8,473 nucleotides of DNA from Pseudomonadota bacterium (lineage in GTDB: Bacteria; Pseudomonadota; Gammaproteobacteria; UBA1113), in contig JAJXVQ010000043.1 in assembly GCA_021782065.1 (NCBI GenBank), positions 1 through 8,473 on the forward strand. Reading direction: 5' to 3'. The notes beneath the pieces were generated by a model. It was not told where the DNA came from. It worked only from the letters and a program-made list of their open reading frames with translations, and did not search any database. Position numbers and translations under genes: made by a program. Shown piece by piece: positions 1 to 6,600 of this stretch. Every line of letters begins with the position of its first letter. Positions within the stretch are counted from its first letter, which is position 1.

Positions 1-286
1 GTTTTAATTGATGCTCGCTAAAATCTAAGCGCAATTGTGTTGCATATTCTTTTAATTGATGCAAGATTTGGTCATGACGTTGTTGTTGCTGTAAGATCAC
101 CGCTTGGTTTTGTGTCTGCAATTGTTGCAGATTTTGCGCAAATTGCGCCACAAATCCTTCCTGGCGCGATAAAGCATGGTGCAAAGCGGTTATACTTTGG
201 TATGCTGTGCGCTGGGTGATAACCAGGGTGATGAGTAAGCCCAAGCTACATGCTAGGCTTGCCACCGTTAAGATCAATAACAACAT
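1..286 (-). CDS. Probable RmuC-family protein, N-terminal part (cut by window edge)
   Basis: The reverse strand is open from an ATG at 286 to the window edge, giving about 95 residues. Residues 2-24 are a hydrophobic membrane anchor (MLLLILTVASLAC then GLLITLVI). From about residue 46 the protein is rich in Gln and Leu with charged residues, a coiled-coil pattern (for example NLQQLQTQNQAVILQQQQ). An N-terminal anchor followed by a long coiled coil and then a nuclease-like domain is the layout of RmuC, which limits recombination-linked DNA rearrangement. The catalytic-like domain lies outside the window, so the name is an inference; another anchored coiled-coil protein is possible. The start is supported by AGAGGA six bases upstream (TCCTCT at 293-298 on the plus strand). 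It is divergent from the uracil-DNA glycosylase, with 14 bp between start codons. Confidence 0.5.
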   Translation of the reverse strand, partial: MLLLILTVASLACSLGLLITLVITQRTAYQSITALHHALSRQEGFVAQFAQNLQQLQTQNQAVILQQQQRHDQILHQLKEYATQLRLDFSEHQLK

Positions 287-292
287 GGATAA

Positions 293-298
293 TCCTCT
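293..298 (-). promoter_or_regulatory. Ribosome binding site of the RmuC-like gene
   Basis: Read on the minus strand this is AGAGGA, six bases ahead of the ATG at 286. It fixes that start codon. It occupies nearly all of the 14 bp gap to the divergent glycosylase gene, so the two promoters must lie inside or upstream of the opposite coding regions. Confidence 0.6.
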
Positions 299-300
299 TT

Positions 301-951
301 ATGAGTGAATCTGTAGTACAACAACGTCATTATCTCAGAGCCATGGGTATTGATCTATGGCTAGAGCGACAAGAAGCGCAACAAAGCGATACTTCATTAC
401 AGAACAATTGGCAAGATTTAGAACAGGCTGTCGCAGCTTGTCAGCGTTGTGAACTACATCTTTGCCGTAAACAAACAGTCTTTGGTCGCGGTAGTCAGCA
501 AGCAAGGCTGATGTTAATAGGCGAAGCACCGGGAGCAGAAGAAGATCGCCAAGGCTTGCCTTTTGTAGGCAGAGCAGGGCAACTATTAGACAGAATCATC
601 GCTGGCGTAGGCTTAAACATGGACGATATCTATATCGCCAACATATTGAAATGCCGCCCGCCGAATAATCGTGACCCTAATGCGGCAGAAGTGGCGCAAT
701 GTCAGGATTATTTGCAACAACAAGTAGATTTATTGCAGCCACAGCTTATCTTAGCCTTGGGCCGTATTGCGGCTCATAATCTACTCCATGTGAGCACCGC
801 CTTATCTCGCCTGCGTGGTCAGGCCTATGTTTTTGGTCAAACCAAAATTCCGCTGTGGGTGAGTTACCATCCTGCCTATTTATTACGCAATCCAGCCGAT
901 AAAGCCAAAGCCTATGAAGATTGGCTAAAAGTAGCTGAGCTCTTGAAATAA
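301..951 (+). CDS. Uracil-DNA glycosylase, family 4 (iron-sulfur type)
   Basis: This 216-residue protein removes uracil from DNA as the first step of base excision repair. The family 4 pattern is clear. Cysteines at 47 and 50 (ACQRCELH) and at 118 and 134 are placed as the four 4Fe-4S ligands. The uracil-binding motif GEAPG is at 74-78, followed by GLPFVGRAG at 85-93. The NILKCRPPNNRDP stretch is at 114-126 and the C-terminal HPAYLLRNP motif at 190-198. The length is normal for the family. An upstream in-frame ATG at 250 would add 17 residues and overlap the divergent gene. I prefer 301 because the protein then begins MSESVVQQRHYLRAMGIDLW, resembling gammaproteobacterial homologues; neither start has a good ribosome binding site. 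It differs from family 1 Ung, which lacks the cysteines. No promoter is evident. Confidence 0.9.
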   Translation: MSESVVQQRHYLRAMGIDLWLERQEAQQSDTSLQNNWQDLEQAVAACQRCELHLCRKQTVFGRGSQQARLMLIGEAPGAEEDRQGLPFVGRAGQLLDRIIAGVGLNMDDIYIANILKCRPPNNRDPNAAEVAQCQDYLQQQVDLLQPQLILALGRIAAHNLLHVSTALSRLRGQAYVFGQTKIPLWVSYHPAYLLRNPADKAKAYEDWLKVAELLK

Positions 952-1023
952 TGGAAAAAGGCCTTATATACATATTAGACTTTAAGATGAGTTGAATACT
1001 GGAAGCTATCACAAACCAGAATA

Positions 1024-1117
1024 TTGTCATCCTCGACCGAAGGTCGGGGATCCAGGAAAAACTTGATTTGAAACTGGATCCCCGACTAAGGCCTCGCGGC
1101 CTTGTCGAGGATGACAA
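1024..1117. repeat. Nested palindromic repeat element, class GTCATCCTCGAC
   Basis: Two perfect inverted repeats are nested. The outer arms TTGTCATCCTCGAC (1024-1037) and GTCGAGGATGACAA (1104-1117) pair over 14 bp. The inner arms GTCGGGGATCCAG (1043-1055) and CTGGATCCCCGAC (1074-1086) pair over 13 bp. The right half has its own hairpin, AAGGCC-TCGC-GGCCTT (1088-1103), and the left half a small GACC-GAA-GGTC hairpin (1034-1045 region). An 18 bp AT-rich loop separates the inner arms. No open reading frame of its own is credible. Dispersed palindromes of this look are common in proteobacterial intergenic regions, so I read it as a REP- or MITE-like unit between the glycosylase gene and grpE. In RNA it could fold strongly and might also end transcription from udg, but there is no U-run after it. 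Confidence 0.8.
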
Positions 1118-1150
1118 AGCTTTAGTTGAAAATCGATATATAAGTTAAAG

Positions 1151-1179
1151 TTTGCATCTTCAAATAAGATGGGTATTAT
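1151..1179 (+). promoter_or_regulatory. Possible sigma70-type promoter of grpE
   Basis: TTTGCA (1151-1156) and TATTAT (1174-1179) are separated by 17 bp. The -10 box matches the TATAAT consensus at five of six positions and the -35 box matches TTGACA at four of six. Transcription would begin near 1186, leaving a leader of about 30 bases that includes the strong GAGGAG site. The background is AT-rich, so a chance match is possible. Confidence 0.35.
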
Positions 1180-1202
1180 AGATAGTGTTTAAATTATCTG
1201 CA

Positions 1203-1208
1203 GAGGAG
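1203..1208 (+). promoter_or_regulatory. Ribosome binding site deciding the grpE start
   Basis: GAGGAG lies six bases ahead of a GTG at 1215. An in-frame GTG at 1185 would lengthen GrpE by ten residues (MFKLSAEETF). That longer start has no comparable site and would place GAGGAG inside the gene, so 1215 is chosen. Confidence 0.75.
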
Positions 1209-1214
1209 ACATTC

Positions 1215-1820
1215 GTGAGTAAAGACCACCACAATAAATGGCAAAAAGTCCATGAAGAATCGCAACAAAAAGGTGCTGCTGAAAAGACACCTGAAGCATT
1301 AGAGGAACAGGCTGGCGATATGCCTACAGGCCCTATCAATCCCACCTACAGTGAATTGCAACAAAGCATAGAAGAATTAAAAGCCAAAGCAGATTCTAAT
1401 TGGGATAAATACCTGCGTGAAGTCGCCGAAAAAGACAATGTGCGCAAGCGTTTAGAGCAAGAAGTGCAAAAAATGCAGAAATACGGAACGCAAAAATTAA
1501 TTGAAGCATTATTGCCGGCTTTAGACGGTGTAAGCCAAGGTTTGGAAAATAGCGTGGAAATGAATGACAAGGCCTTCGCAGCGATGCGTCAGGGCTTGGA
1601 ATTAACCGATAAAATGATTATGGACGCTTTGGTGCGTTTTGGCGTAGAAGCCATCAGCCCCCTAGGCGAAAAATACGACCCACAAAAACATGAGGCCATT
1701 GCCATGCAACCCAGCGATCAATATGCCCCGGGAGTCATAATGGCCGTGATTCAGCGCGGTTATATCTTGCATGGCAGGGTAGTAAGACCGGCGCGCGTTA
1801 TTGTGGTTAAAGAGGCTTGA
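1215..1820 (+). CDS. grpE: GrpE, nucleotide exchange factor of DnaK
   Basis: GrpE releases ADP from DnaK so that substrate can leave and the chaperone cycle can restart; it acts as a cytoplasmic dimer. The product has 201 residues from a GTG start, normal for the family. Residues 1-45 are polar and low in complexity. A long helix follows (about 46-100, SELQQSIEELKAKADSNWDKY and onward), matching the dimerising stalk. The C-terminal beta domain that contacts DnaK is present, with the family signature around YDPQKHEAIAMQP and PGVIMAVIQRGYILHGRVVRPARVIV. The gene lies 59 bp before dnaK, and its last bases form the -35 box of the dnaK promoter. Transcription from upstream probably reads through into dnaK as well. 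No sigma32 box with normal spacing is seen ahead of grpE itself. Confidence 0.96.
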   Translation: MSKDHHNKWQKVHEESQQKGAAEKTPEALEEQAGDMPTGPINPTYSELQQSIEELKAKADSNWDKYLREVAEKDNVRKRLEQEVQKMQKYGTQKLIEALLPALDGVSQGLENSVEMNDKAFAAMRQGLELTDKMIMDALVRFGVEAISPLGEKYDPQKHEAIAMQPSDQYAPGVIMAVIQRGYILHGRVVRPARVIVVKEA

Positions 1821-1843
1821 TTTTTAAAGATGAACCCCCATAT
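1816..1843 (+). promoter_or_regulatory. Sigma32 (heat-shock) promoter of dnaK
   Basis: CTTGATT (1816-1822) and CCCCATAT (1836-1843) are separated by 13 bp, very close to the known sigma32 consensus of CTTGAAA and CCCCATNT with about 13-14 bp between them. The -35 box contains the grpE stop codon TGA (1818-1820). Transcription should start near 1850, giving a dnaK leader of about 30 bases. It suggests that dnaK can be heat-induced independently of grpE. RpoH itself is not in this window. Confidence 0.8.
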
Positions 1844-1850
1844 ATATGGG
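1837..1850. repeat. Perfect 14 bp palindrome over the dnaK -10 box and start site
   Basis: CCCATATATATGGG reads the same on both strands and covers most of the sigma32 -10 box and the likely transcription start. It could be an operator, could aid strand opening, or could arise by chance because the CCCCAT box supplies half of it. No matching second site was seen in the window. Confidence 0.5.
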
Positions 1851-1879
1851 TAGAGAAATAATATTACTTGGAGTAAACA

Positions 1880-3835
1880 ATGGCTAGAATTATAGGTATA
1901 GACTTAGGCACCACCAACTCTTGTGTTGCAGTTGTGGAACCAGGCGGTAAAATCGTGGTGATTGAAAACAGCGAAGGACGTCGTACTACGCCGTCTATAG
2001 TCTCTTTTGGTGAGCAAATAGAAGTGGGTGAATCCGCTAAACGGCAGATGATCACTAAACCTAAAGATACTATTTATGAAGCTAAGCGCTTGATTGGTCG
2101 TCGTGACAGCGACAAAGAAGTGCAACATGCTAAAAAACATGTACCTTACGAAATTGTGGCAGCCAAAAATGGCGATGCTTGGATTCGTATAGGTGACAAA
2201 GATATGTCGCCACAAGAAATCTCAGCACAAGTTTTACGTAAGATGAAAAAAACAGCCGAAGATTATTTGGGCGAACCCGTAACCGAAGCTGTTGTGACTG
2301 TGCCAGCATATTTCAACGACGCACAACGTCAAGCCACGAAAGATGCAGGCCGTATTGCCGGTCTAGATGTGAAGCGCATCATCAACGAACCGACTGCTGC
2401 TGCCTTGGCTTATGGCTTAGACAAAAAGCGCGGCGATCGCATCGTAGCTGTTTACGATTTAGGTGGTGGTACTTTTGATATTTCCATCATTGAAATTGCC
2501 GATGTAGAAGGCGATCACCAATTTGAAGTATTGGCCACCAATGGCGATACTTTCTTGGGTGGTGCCGATTTCGATCAACTATTAATTAACTATTTAGTTG
2601 AAGAATTTAAGAAAGAATCCGGCGTGGATTTGACTAAAGATCCTCTGGCTTTGCAACGTTTGAAAGAAGCAGCTGAAAAAGCCAAGATTGAATTGTCTAG
2701 CTCACAACAAACTGATATCAATTTGCCGTACATTACTGCCGATGCTTCTGGTCCTAAACACTTAAACATCAAGGTTACGCGTGCTAAATTGGAATCTTTG
2801 GTAGATGAACTTATTCAACGTACTATTGAACCTTGTAAGATAGCATTGAAAGATGCTGGAAAAACAATTTCCGATATTACCGACGTTATTTTGGTCGGTG
2901 GTCAAACGCGTATGCCTAAAGTACAAGAAGTGGTTACGGAATTCTTTGGTAAAGAGCCTCGTAAAGACGTGAATCCAGATGAAGCGGTTGCCATTGGTGC
3001 TGCTATTCAGGGTGCAGTATTATCGGGTGATGTTAAAGACGTTTTATTATTAGACGTAACGCCTTTATCCTTGGGTATAGAAACCATGGGTGGGGTTATG
3101 ACTAAGATCATCACCAAGAACAGTACTATTCCTACGAAGAAAAGCCAAGTGTTTTCAACCGCGGACGACAATCAAACTGCAGTGACTATTCATGTGTTAC
3201 AAGGTGAGCGCGAAATGGCTTCGGCCAATAAATCTTTGGGTCGTTTCGATTTAGTGGGTATTCCTTCTGCACCGCGCGGTATGCCGCAGATCGAAGTTAC
3301 CTTCGACATAGACGCCAACGGTATCTTGCATGTACACGCTAAAGATAAAGCCACGGGTAAAGAACAATCCATCGTCATTCGTGCTTCCAGTGGTTTATCT
3401 GAAGAAGAAGTGCAAAAGATGGTGAAAGATGCTGAAGCACATGCCGATGAAGATCGTCAATTCCACGAGTTGGTTACAGTGCGTAATGAAGCCGATAATT
3501 TGTTGCATTCAACTAAGAAAACTATGACTGAAATCGATAGCAGTTTGGTGGATACTGATACTAAGACCAAGATTGAAGTAGCAATCCAGGAATTAGAAGA
3601 AGCGATGAAAGGCAATGACAAAGCAACGATAGAAGCGAAGATTCAAAGTCTATCGCAAGCGAGCGCGCCTTTGGTCGAGAAAATGCATGCTAAGGCACAA
3701 CAAGGAGAGCAAGCTGCTGGGGAACAAACCCAAGGCACTACTGAAGAAGCTGCTCAGCAAGCATCAGGTGATGAAGGCAATGTGGTCGATGCAGAGTTTG
3801 AAGAAATCGACGACGAAAAGAAAAAGAAAGAGTAA
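1880..3835 (+). CDS. dnaK: DnaK, Hsp70 chaperone
   Basis: DnaK binds exposed hydrophobic peptide segments in the cytoplasm in an ATP-controlled cycle. The 651-residue product is full length. All three Hsp70 signatures are present: IDLGTTNS at 7-14, [12 protein letters not shown] at 192-203, and [14 protein letters not shown] at 336-349. The expected ATPase residues are there, including K69 in EAKR and T198 in GGGTFD. The interdomain linker [11 protein letters not shown] is at 388-398, followed by the substrate-binding beta domain to about 500 and the helical lid. The tail after 605 is Gln-, Glu- and Ala-rich and ends [15 protein letters not shown], in place of the EEVKDKK ending of E. coli. 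GGAG six bases before ATG 1880 supports the start. It lies between grpE and dnaJ and is probably driven by the sigma32 promoter at 1816-1843. No terminator is visible directly after the stop. Confidence 0.98.
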   Translation: MARIIGIDLGTTNSCVAVVEPGGKIVVIENSEGRRTTPSIVSFGEQIEVGESAKRQMITKPKDTIYEAKRLIGRRDSDKEVQHAKKHVPYEIVAAKNGDAWIRIGDKDMSPQEISAQVLRKMKKTAEDYLGEPVTEAVVTVPAYFNDAQRQATKDAGRIAGLDVKRIINEPTAAALAYGLDKKRGDRIVAVYDLGGGTFDISIIEIADVEGDHQFEVLATNGDTFLGGADFDQLLINYLVEEFKKESGVDLTKDPLALQRLKEAAEKAKIELSSSQQTDINLPYITADASGPKHLNIKVTRAKLESLVDELIQRTIEPCKIALKDAGKTISDITDVILVGGQTRMPKVQEVVTEFFGKEPRKDVNPDEAVAIGAAIQGAVLSGDVKDVLLLDVTPLSLGIETMGGVMTKIITKNSTIPTKKSQVFSTADDNQTAVTIHVLQGEREMASANKSLGRFDLVGIPSAPRGMPQIEVTFDIDANGILHVHAKDKATGKEQSIVIRASSGLSEEEVQKMVKDAEAHADEDRQFHELVTVRNEADNLLHSTKKTMTEIDSSLVDTDTKTKIEVAIQELEEAMKGNDKATIEAKIQSLSQASAPLVEKMHAKAQQGEQAAGEQTQGTTEEAAQQASGDEGNVVDAEFEEIDDEKKKKE

Positions 3836-4176
3836 AGAGAAAATGAATTTTGACGGTATTGTAAATGTGTTAAGTGCGCAGTGCCGTCATTGCGAGCAAG
3901 CGAGTAACTGATTTATAATAGAAACTGGGTACGGTGGTATTTATAGAATGATTAAGCTGTATTAAATTAGACGAGCGCAGTGTGGCAATCCAGGGATCTT
4001 CGAAAATGAAAATCAGCGTCATGTACTTAAGAAATCTATAAAGAATTGTGGTGCTGATAAATCTAGCCTTTTTACCCCTGGATTGCCACGACCACTCGCT
4101 GGCGCTCGCGGTCTCGCAATGACGAAGTTCAGTGCAATTGAACAAATTTAGATTTTAAAACAGGGCTGAAAGCAGT
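3836..4176. other. 341 bp dnaK-dnaJ intergenic region
   Basis: No credible gene is present. About 240 of the 341 bases belong to the palindromic repeat at 3885-4124. The 48 bases before it and 52 after it are AT-rich. I could not find a sigma32 box with acceptable spacing, a convincing sigma70 promoter or a U-tract terminator. Whether dnaJ is transcribed by read-through from dnaK cannot be decided from the sequence. Confidence 0.7.
3885..4124. repeat. Large palindromic repeat element, class GTCATTGCGAG, with interrupted left arm
   Basis: The outer arms CGTCATTGCGAG (3885-3896) and CTCGCAATGACG (4113-4124) are perfect over 12 bp. The inner arms GTGGCAATCCAGGG (3982-3995) and CCCTGGATTGCCAC (4076-4089) are perfect over 14 bp, with an 80 bp AT-rich loop. 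On the right, outer and inner arms are 23 bp apart. On the left they are 85 bp apart, because roughly 60 bp of AT-rich DNA (about 3905-3970) splits a GC-rich segment. The left arm therefore looks secondarily interrupted. GTCATTGCGAG...GCAATCCAG palindromes are familiar dispersed repeats in several proteobacterial genomes, which is general knowledge and not tested here. The element separates dnaK from dnaJ. Confidence 0.8.
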
Positions 4177-5322
4177 ATGGTTGATAAACAAAAAGATTAT
4201 TATGAGGTTCTGGGCTTAGATCGCAATGCCAGTAGCGAAGAAATTAAAAAAAATTATCGTAAATTAGCGCGCCAGTATCATCCGGATAAAAACCCTGGGG
4301 ATAAAAGCTCTGAGGCAAAATTTAAAGAAGTCCAAGAGGCTTACGATATTTTGTCCGATGACAGCAAACGTTCTGCTTACGATCAATTTGGTCATAATGC
4401 GTTTGATCCGTCTTCAATGGGCGGCGGTCCTGGTGGTCCTGGATTTAATGGCAATTTCAGCGATATTTTTGAAAACGTATTTGGCGATATCTTTGGTGAT
4501 CGCCAAGGCGGTGGCGGTCGTGGTCCTGCGCAACAACGCGGTGCTGATTTACGTTTTTCCATAGAATTACCTTTAGATAAAGTCGTTTTTGGCAGCGAAA
4601 CCACCTTGCGCATACCCACTTGGGTTGCTTGTAAAGAATGTCATGGTAGTGGTGCAGCCAAAGGAACCAGTCCTACGGTGTGTAACGATTGCCAGGGTAT
4701 GGGACAGGTACGCATGCAACGCGGTTTTTTCACTGTGCAACAAACGTGTCCAACTTGCCGTGGTCAAGGGCGTAAAATCACCAGTCCTTGTACTCATTGT
4801 AGAGGTCAAGGGCGCAATCAAGAAGAAAAAGTATTATCCGTTAAAATTCCTGCGGGCGTGGATAATGGCGATCGCATACGCTTACAAGGTGAGGGCGAAG
4901 CTGGTTTAAATGGCGCGCCGCCTGGAGATTTATACGTAGAAGTGCATGTCAAACCCCATCCTATTTTTGAAAGACATGGCCAAGATTTACATTGTCAGAT
5001 GCCAATTGGTTTTATCACTGCCGCTTTAGGTGGGGAGATAGAAATTCCTACGCTGCACGGTAAGGTCAAATTAAAGATCCCGCCTGAAACGCAAAATGCT
5101 AAGGTATTTCGTTTGCGTGGCAAGGGCGTGCAAGCTGTGCGTGGACATGCGGTGGGTGATCTCTTATGCCATATCGTTGTGGAAACACCGATTAATCTAA
5201 GTCGTGAGCAAAAAGAATTGTTAGAACAGTTTCAAGTAGCTTTAGATGCCGATAAAAAAAATCATAGCCCGCAAGAGCGTTCTTGGTTTGAACGTGTGAA
5301 AGCATTTTTTGACGGACATTGA
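4177..5322 (+). CDS. dnaJ: DnaJ, Hsp40 co-chaperone
   Basis: DnaJ delivers unfolded substrates to DnaK and stimulates its ATPase. The 381-residue product has the full class A layout. The J domain (about 6-72) carries HPD at 35-37. A Gly/Phe-rich linker spans about 81-116, with [14 protein letters not shown] inside it. The zinc domain has four CXXCXGXG repeats starting at C152, C169, C191 and C205. The two C-terminal substrate-binding domains follow, including [19 protein letters not shown] and the LRGKGVQ stretch. The tail after about 350 is charged and ends [12 protein letters not shown]. The ATG at 4177 is preceded only by a weak AGGG eleven bases upstream, but it gives the normal N-terminus. 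It follows dnaK after 341 bp and converges on the gene at 5354-6340, with 31 bp between stop codons. Confidence 0.97.
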   Translation: MVDKQKDYYEVLGLDRNASSEEIKKNYRKLARQYHPDKNPGDKSSEAKFKEVQEAYDILSDDSKRSAYDQFGHNAFDPSSMGGGPGGPGFNGNFSDIFENVFGDIFGDRQGGGGRGPAQQRGADLRFSIELPLDKVVFGSETTLRIPTWVACKECHGSGAAKGTSPTVCNDCQGMGQVRMQRGFFTVQQTCPTCRGQGRKITSPCTHCRGQGRNQEEKVLSVKIPAGVDNGDRIRLQGEGEAGLNGAPPGDLYVEVHVKPHPIFERHGQDLHCQMPIGFITAALGGEIEIPTLHGKVKLKIPPETQNAKVFRLRGKGVQAVRGHAVGDLLCHIVVETPINLSREQKELLEQFQVALDADKKNHSPQERSWFERVKAFFDGH

Positions 5323-5363
5323 GTTCTTTTGTAGCCCTTCAGAAAAGTTTTCTCTAAGAGCTC
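5321..5363. terminator. Weak two-part hairpin between converging stop codons
   Basis: GAGTTCTT (5321-5328) can pair with AAGAGCTC (5356-5363) with one G-U pair. Inside lies AGAAAA-G-TTTTCT (5341-5353). The structure spans the dnaJ stop and the stop of the minus-strand gene, where a bidirectional terminator would be expected. The stems are AT-rich and no clean U-tract follows, so this is only a candidate. Confidence 0.25.
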
Positions 5364-6340
5364 GTTAGTGTTAATGGAGAATGTGAGCGAAAAGATCCAG
5401 ATGGATTTTTCGCCTCTTCTTCCTTGATGCACTGTATGCGGCATGGTGGGGGTGTCTTTTTTGCTTGTGCTTCATTACCTACTATCCGGCTAAAATAATG
5501 TGAGGAATTGGTTTTCTCAATCATATGCCGTAGGTGAGATGGCGAAGGCGTCAGTGTTGTTCGCCTCTCGGGAGAACCGGCTGCCTCGGGGGATCGTGAA
5601 GGTATCCCATTTGCATCCATTTGAGCTGAAAATATTACTGTGGGGGTAAAGAAACGCAGAGTAGAGGTGTATTCTCCAAAAGAAGCAGATAGTTTCTCTT
5701 CTTTCTTTTCTCTATTCTTCAGCTTTTTTCGTTCTAGTTCTTGCCGTTCTAGTTCTTTTCGTTCTAGTTCTTGCCGTTCTAGTTCTTTTCGTTCTAGTTC
5801 TTTTCGTTCTAGTTCTTTTCGCTCTAGTTCTTGTCGTTCTAGTTCTTGTCGCTCTAGTTCTTGCCGTTCTAGTTCTTGCTGTTCTTGAAGCTTATAAAAA
5901 TAATCTGTCTTCACTAATCTTTGCCATAATGTTTCTGCATAGTTTTCCCAGCCACCCTTAGGAGCGGATAGGGTATGGTTGAAGAGCAATGTATATCCCG
6001 GTGGTGGTGATATACTAGCGGGCATTATATTAATCTTTTTATCTTGAGTAGTTTTTTTTTTATTATCGCGTAAGAACGGAGCATATACTATCGAGAAAGG
6101 CGTTTCAGATAATTCTTCTTTCAAATGCTTTTCAAGCCACTGAGTATAAGGATAAGCTGTAACTATGATAATAGAAACATTTGGTTCTTTGGATAATCTA
6201 TTGAGTACCCTCGGTAGGGACTTATCTTTTAATTTTACGGTTAATTTTAAAAAGGCAGGTGGGTGGCGAGCAATATGGCGCAAGCTGTACAAGAACACAC
6301 TGCGGTCACAATCTACTATTATGTATTTTTTTCCAGGCAT
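5354..6340 (-). CDS. Unrecognised effector-like protein with ten (Q/K)ELER repeats
   Basis: I do not recognise this 328-residue protein. Residues 1-150 look globular. KKYIIVDCDRSVF has the hhhhDxDx form of HAD motif I (D10, D12), and VSIIIVTAY at 55-63 fits HAD motif II (T61). YTLLFNHT at 116-123 sits where motif IV acidic residues would be expected but has Asn-His, so any enzyme may be inactive. Residues 155-204 are ten uninterrupted pentapeptides, QELER or KELER, running into KKLKNREKKEEKL; together these should form a long charged helix. Residues 218-328 are rich in Ser, Thr and Pro, with KEEEAK about 20 residues from the end and the terminus SHSPLTLTSS. There is no signal peptide or membrane segment. 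AGGAG seven bases before ATG 6340 decides the start; the frame stays open 39 codons further upstream without such support. A secreted effector is an inference only. Confidence 0.75.
   Translation of the reverse strand: MPGKKYIIVDCDRSVFLYSLRHIARHPPAFLKLTVKLKDKSLPRVLNRLSKEPNVSIIIVTAYPYTQWLEKHLKEELSETPFSIVYAPFLRDNKKKTTQDKKINIMPASISPPPGYTLLFNHTLSAPKGGWENYAETLWQRLVKTDYFYKLQEQQELERQELERQELERQELERKELERKELERKELERQELERKELERQELERKKLKNREKKEEKLSASFGEYTSTLRFFTPTVIFSAQMDANGIPSRSPEAAGSPERRTTLTPSPSHLRHMIEKTNSSHYFSRIVGNEAQAKKTPPPCRIQCIKEEEAKNPSGSFRSHSPLTLTSS
5729..5878 (-). repeat. Ten-copy 15 bp tandem repeat inside the gene
   Basis: The plus strand repeats GTTCTAGTTCTTGCC or GTTCTAGTTCTTTTC with very few changes, ten copies end to end. 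In the minus-strand reading frame each 15 bp copy encodes QELER or KELER. In protein order the first residues run Q,Q,Q,Q,K,K,K,Q,K,Q. All differences between copies are at the Q/K codon or are silent. The unit length is a multiple of three, so gain or loss of copies would keep the frame. Confidence 0.95.
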
Positions 6341-6347
6341 AAGCGCG

Positions 6348-6352
6348 CTCCT
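6348..6352 (-). promoter_or_regulatory. Ribosome binding site of the ELER-repeat gene
   Basis: AGGAG on the minus strand lies seven bases before the ATG at 6340. It selects this start over upstream in-frame ATGs at 6457, 6454 and others, whose added 39 residues (MMYLCHMLGARWAK and onward) look non-coding. No clear promoter is seen further upstream. Confidence 0.65.
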
Positions 6353-6600
6353 ACTACAGTAAGCACTCACGCAACGGGTATATACTCTTCGCATTTGAAT
6401 TTTAGGGGGTGTTGCCTTCGCCCATCTCGCACCCAGCATATGACATAAGTACATCACTCCTGGCGCTCGAGAGCTAGTCTTCTACCCTAAAAACCAACTG
6501 CTGTGAGTCTATTTACGGCAAGAATCCCGATGGCTCGCGATTACATTTCATCCGTGCATTCATTATGGAGAGAGAAAAAGGAAAAAGCAAGCTGTATTAG

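Noticed and set aside
746..1117. Minus-strand open frame over the glycosylase 3' end and the first palindrome
   Set aside because: It is built from the antisense of a real gene plus the repeat, with no ribosome binding site or family features.
3870..4145. Minus-strand open frame within the dnaK-dnaJ gap
   Set aside because: It lies almost entirely in the palindromic element, and its residues reflect the repeat arms.
5731..5880. CRISPR-like array suggested by regular repeats
   Set aside because: The units abut with no spacers and are coding in frame, so this is a tandem minisatellite.
5640..5888. Plus-strand frame encoding RSSSC/RSSSF repeats
   Set aside because: It is the complement of the 15 bp tandem repeat; the minus frame is much longer, has a good start site and a sensible protein.
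6358..6370. Half of a CIRCE-like site (AAGCACTC)
   Set aside because: The second half GAGTGCTAA is absent at the required spacing, and no chaperone gene follows it.
6341..6457. Upstream extension of the ELER-repeat gene by 39 codons
   Set aside because: The added residues look random and Cys/Arg-rich, while ATG 6340 has a well-spaced AGGAG and starts a plausible beta strand.
3954..6598. Shared word AAGCTGTATTA near 3954 and near 6588
   Set aside because: Eleven AT-rich bases shared at two places can occur by chance in AT-rich intergenic DNA; no longer similarity surrounds them.
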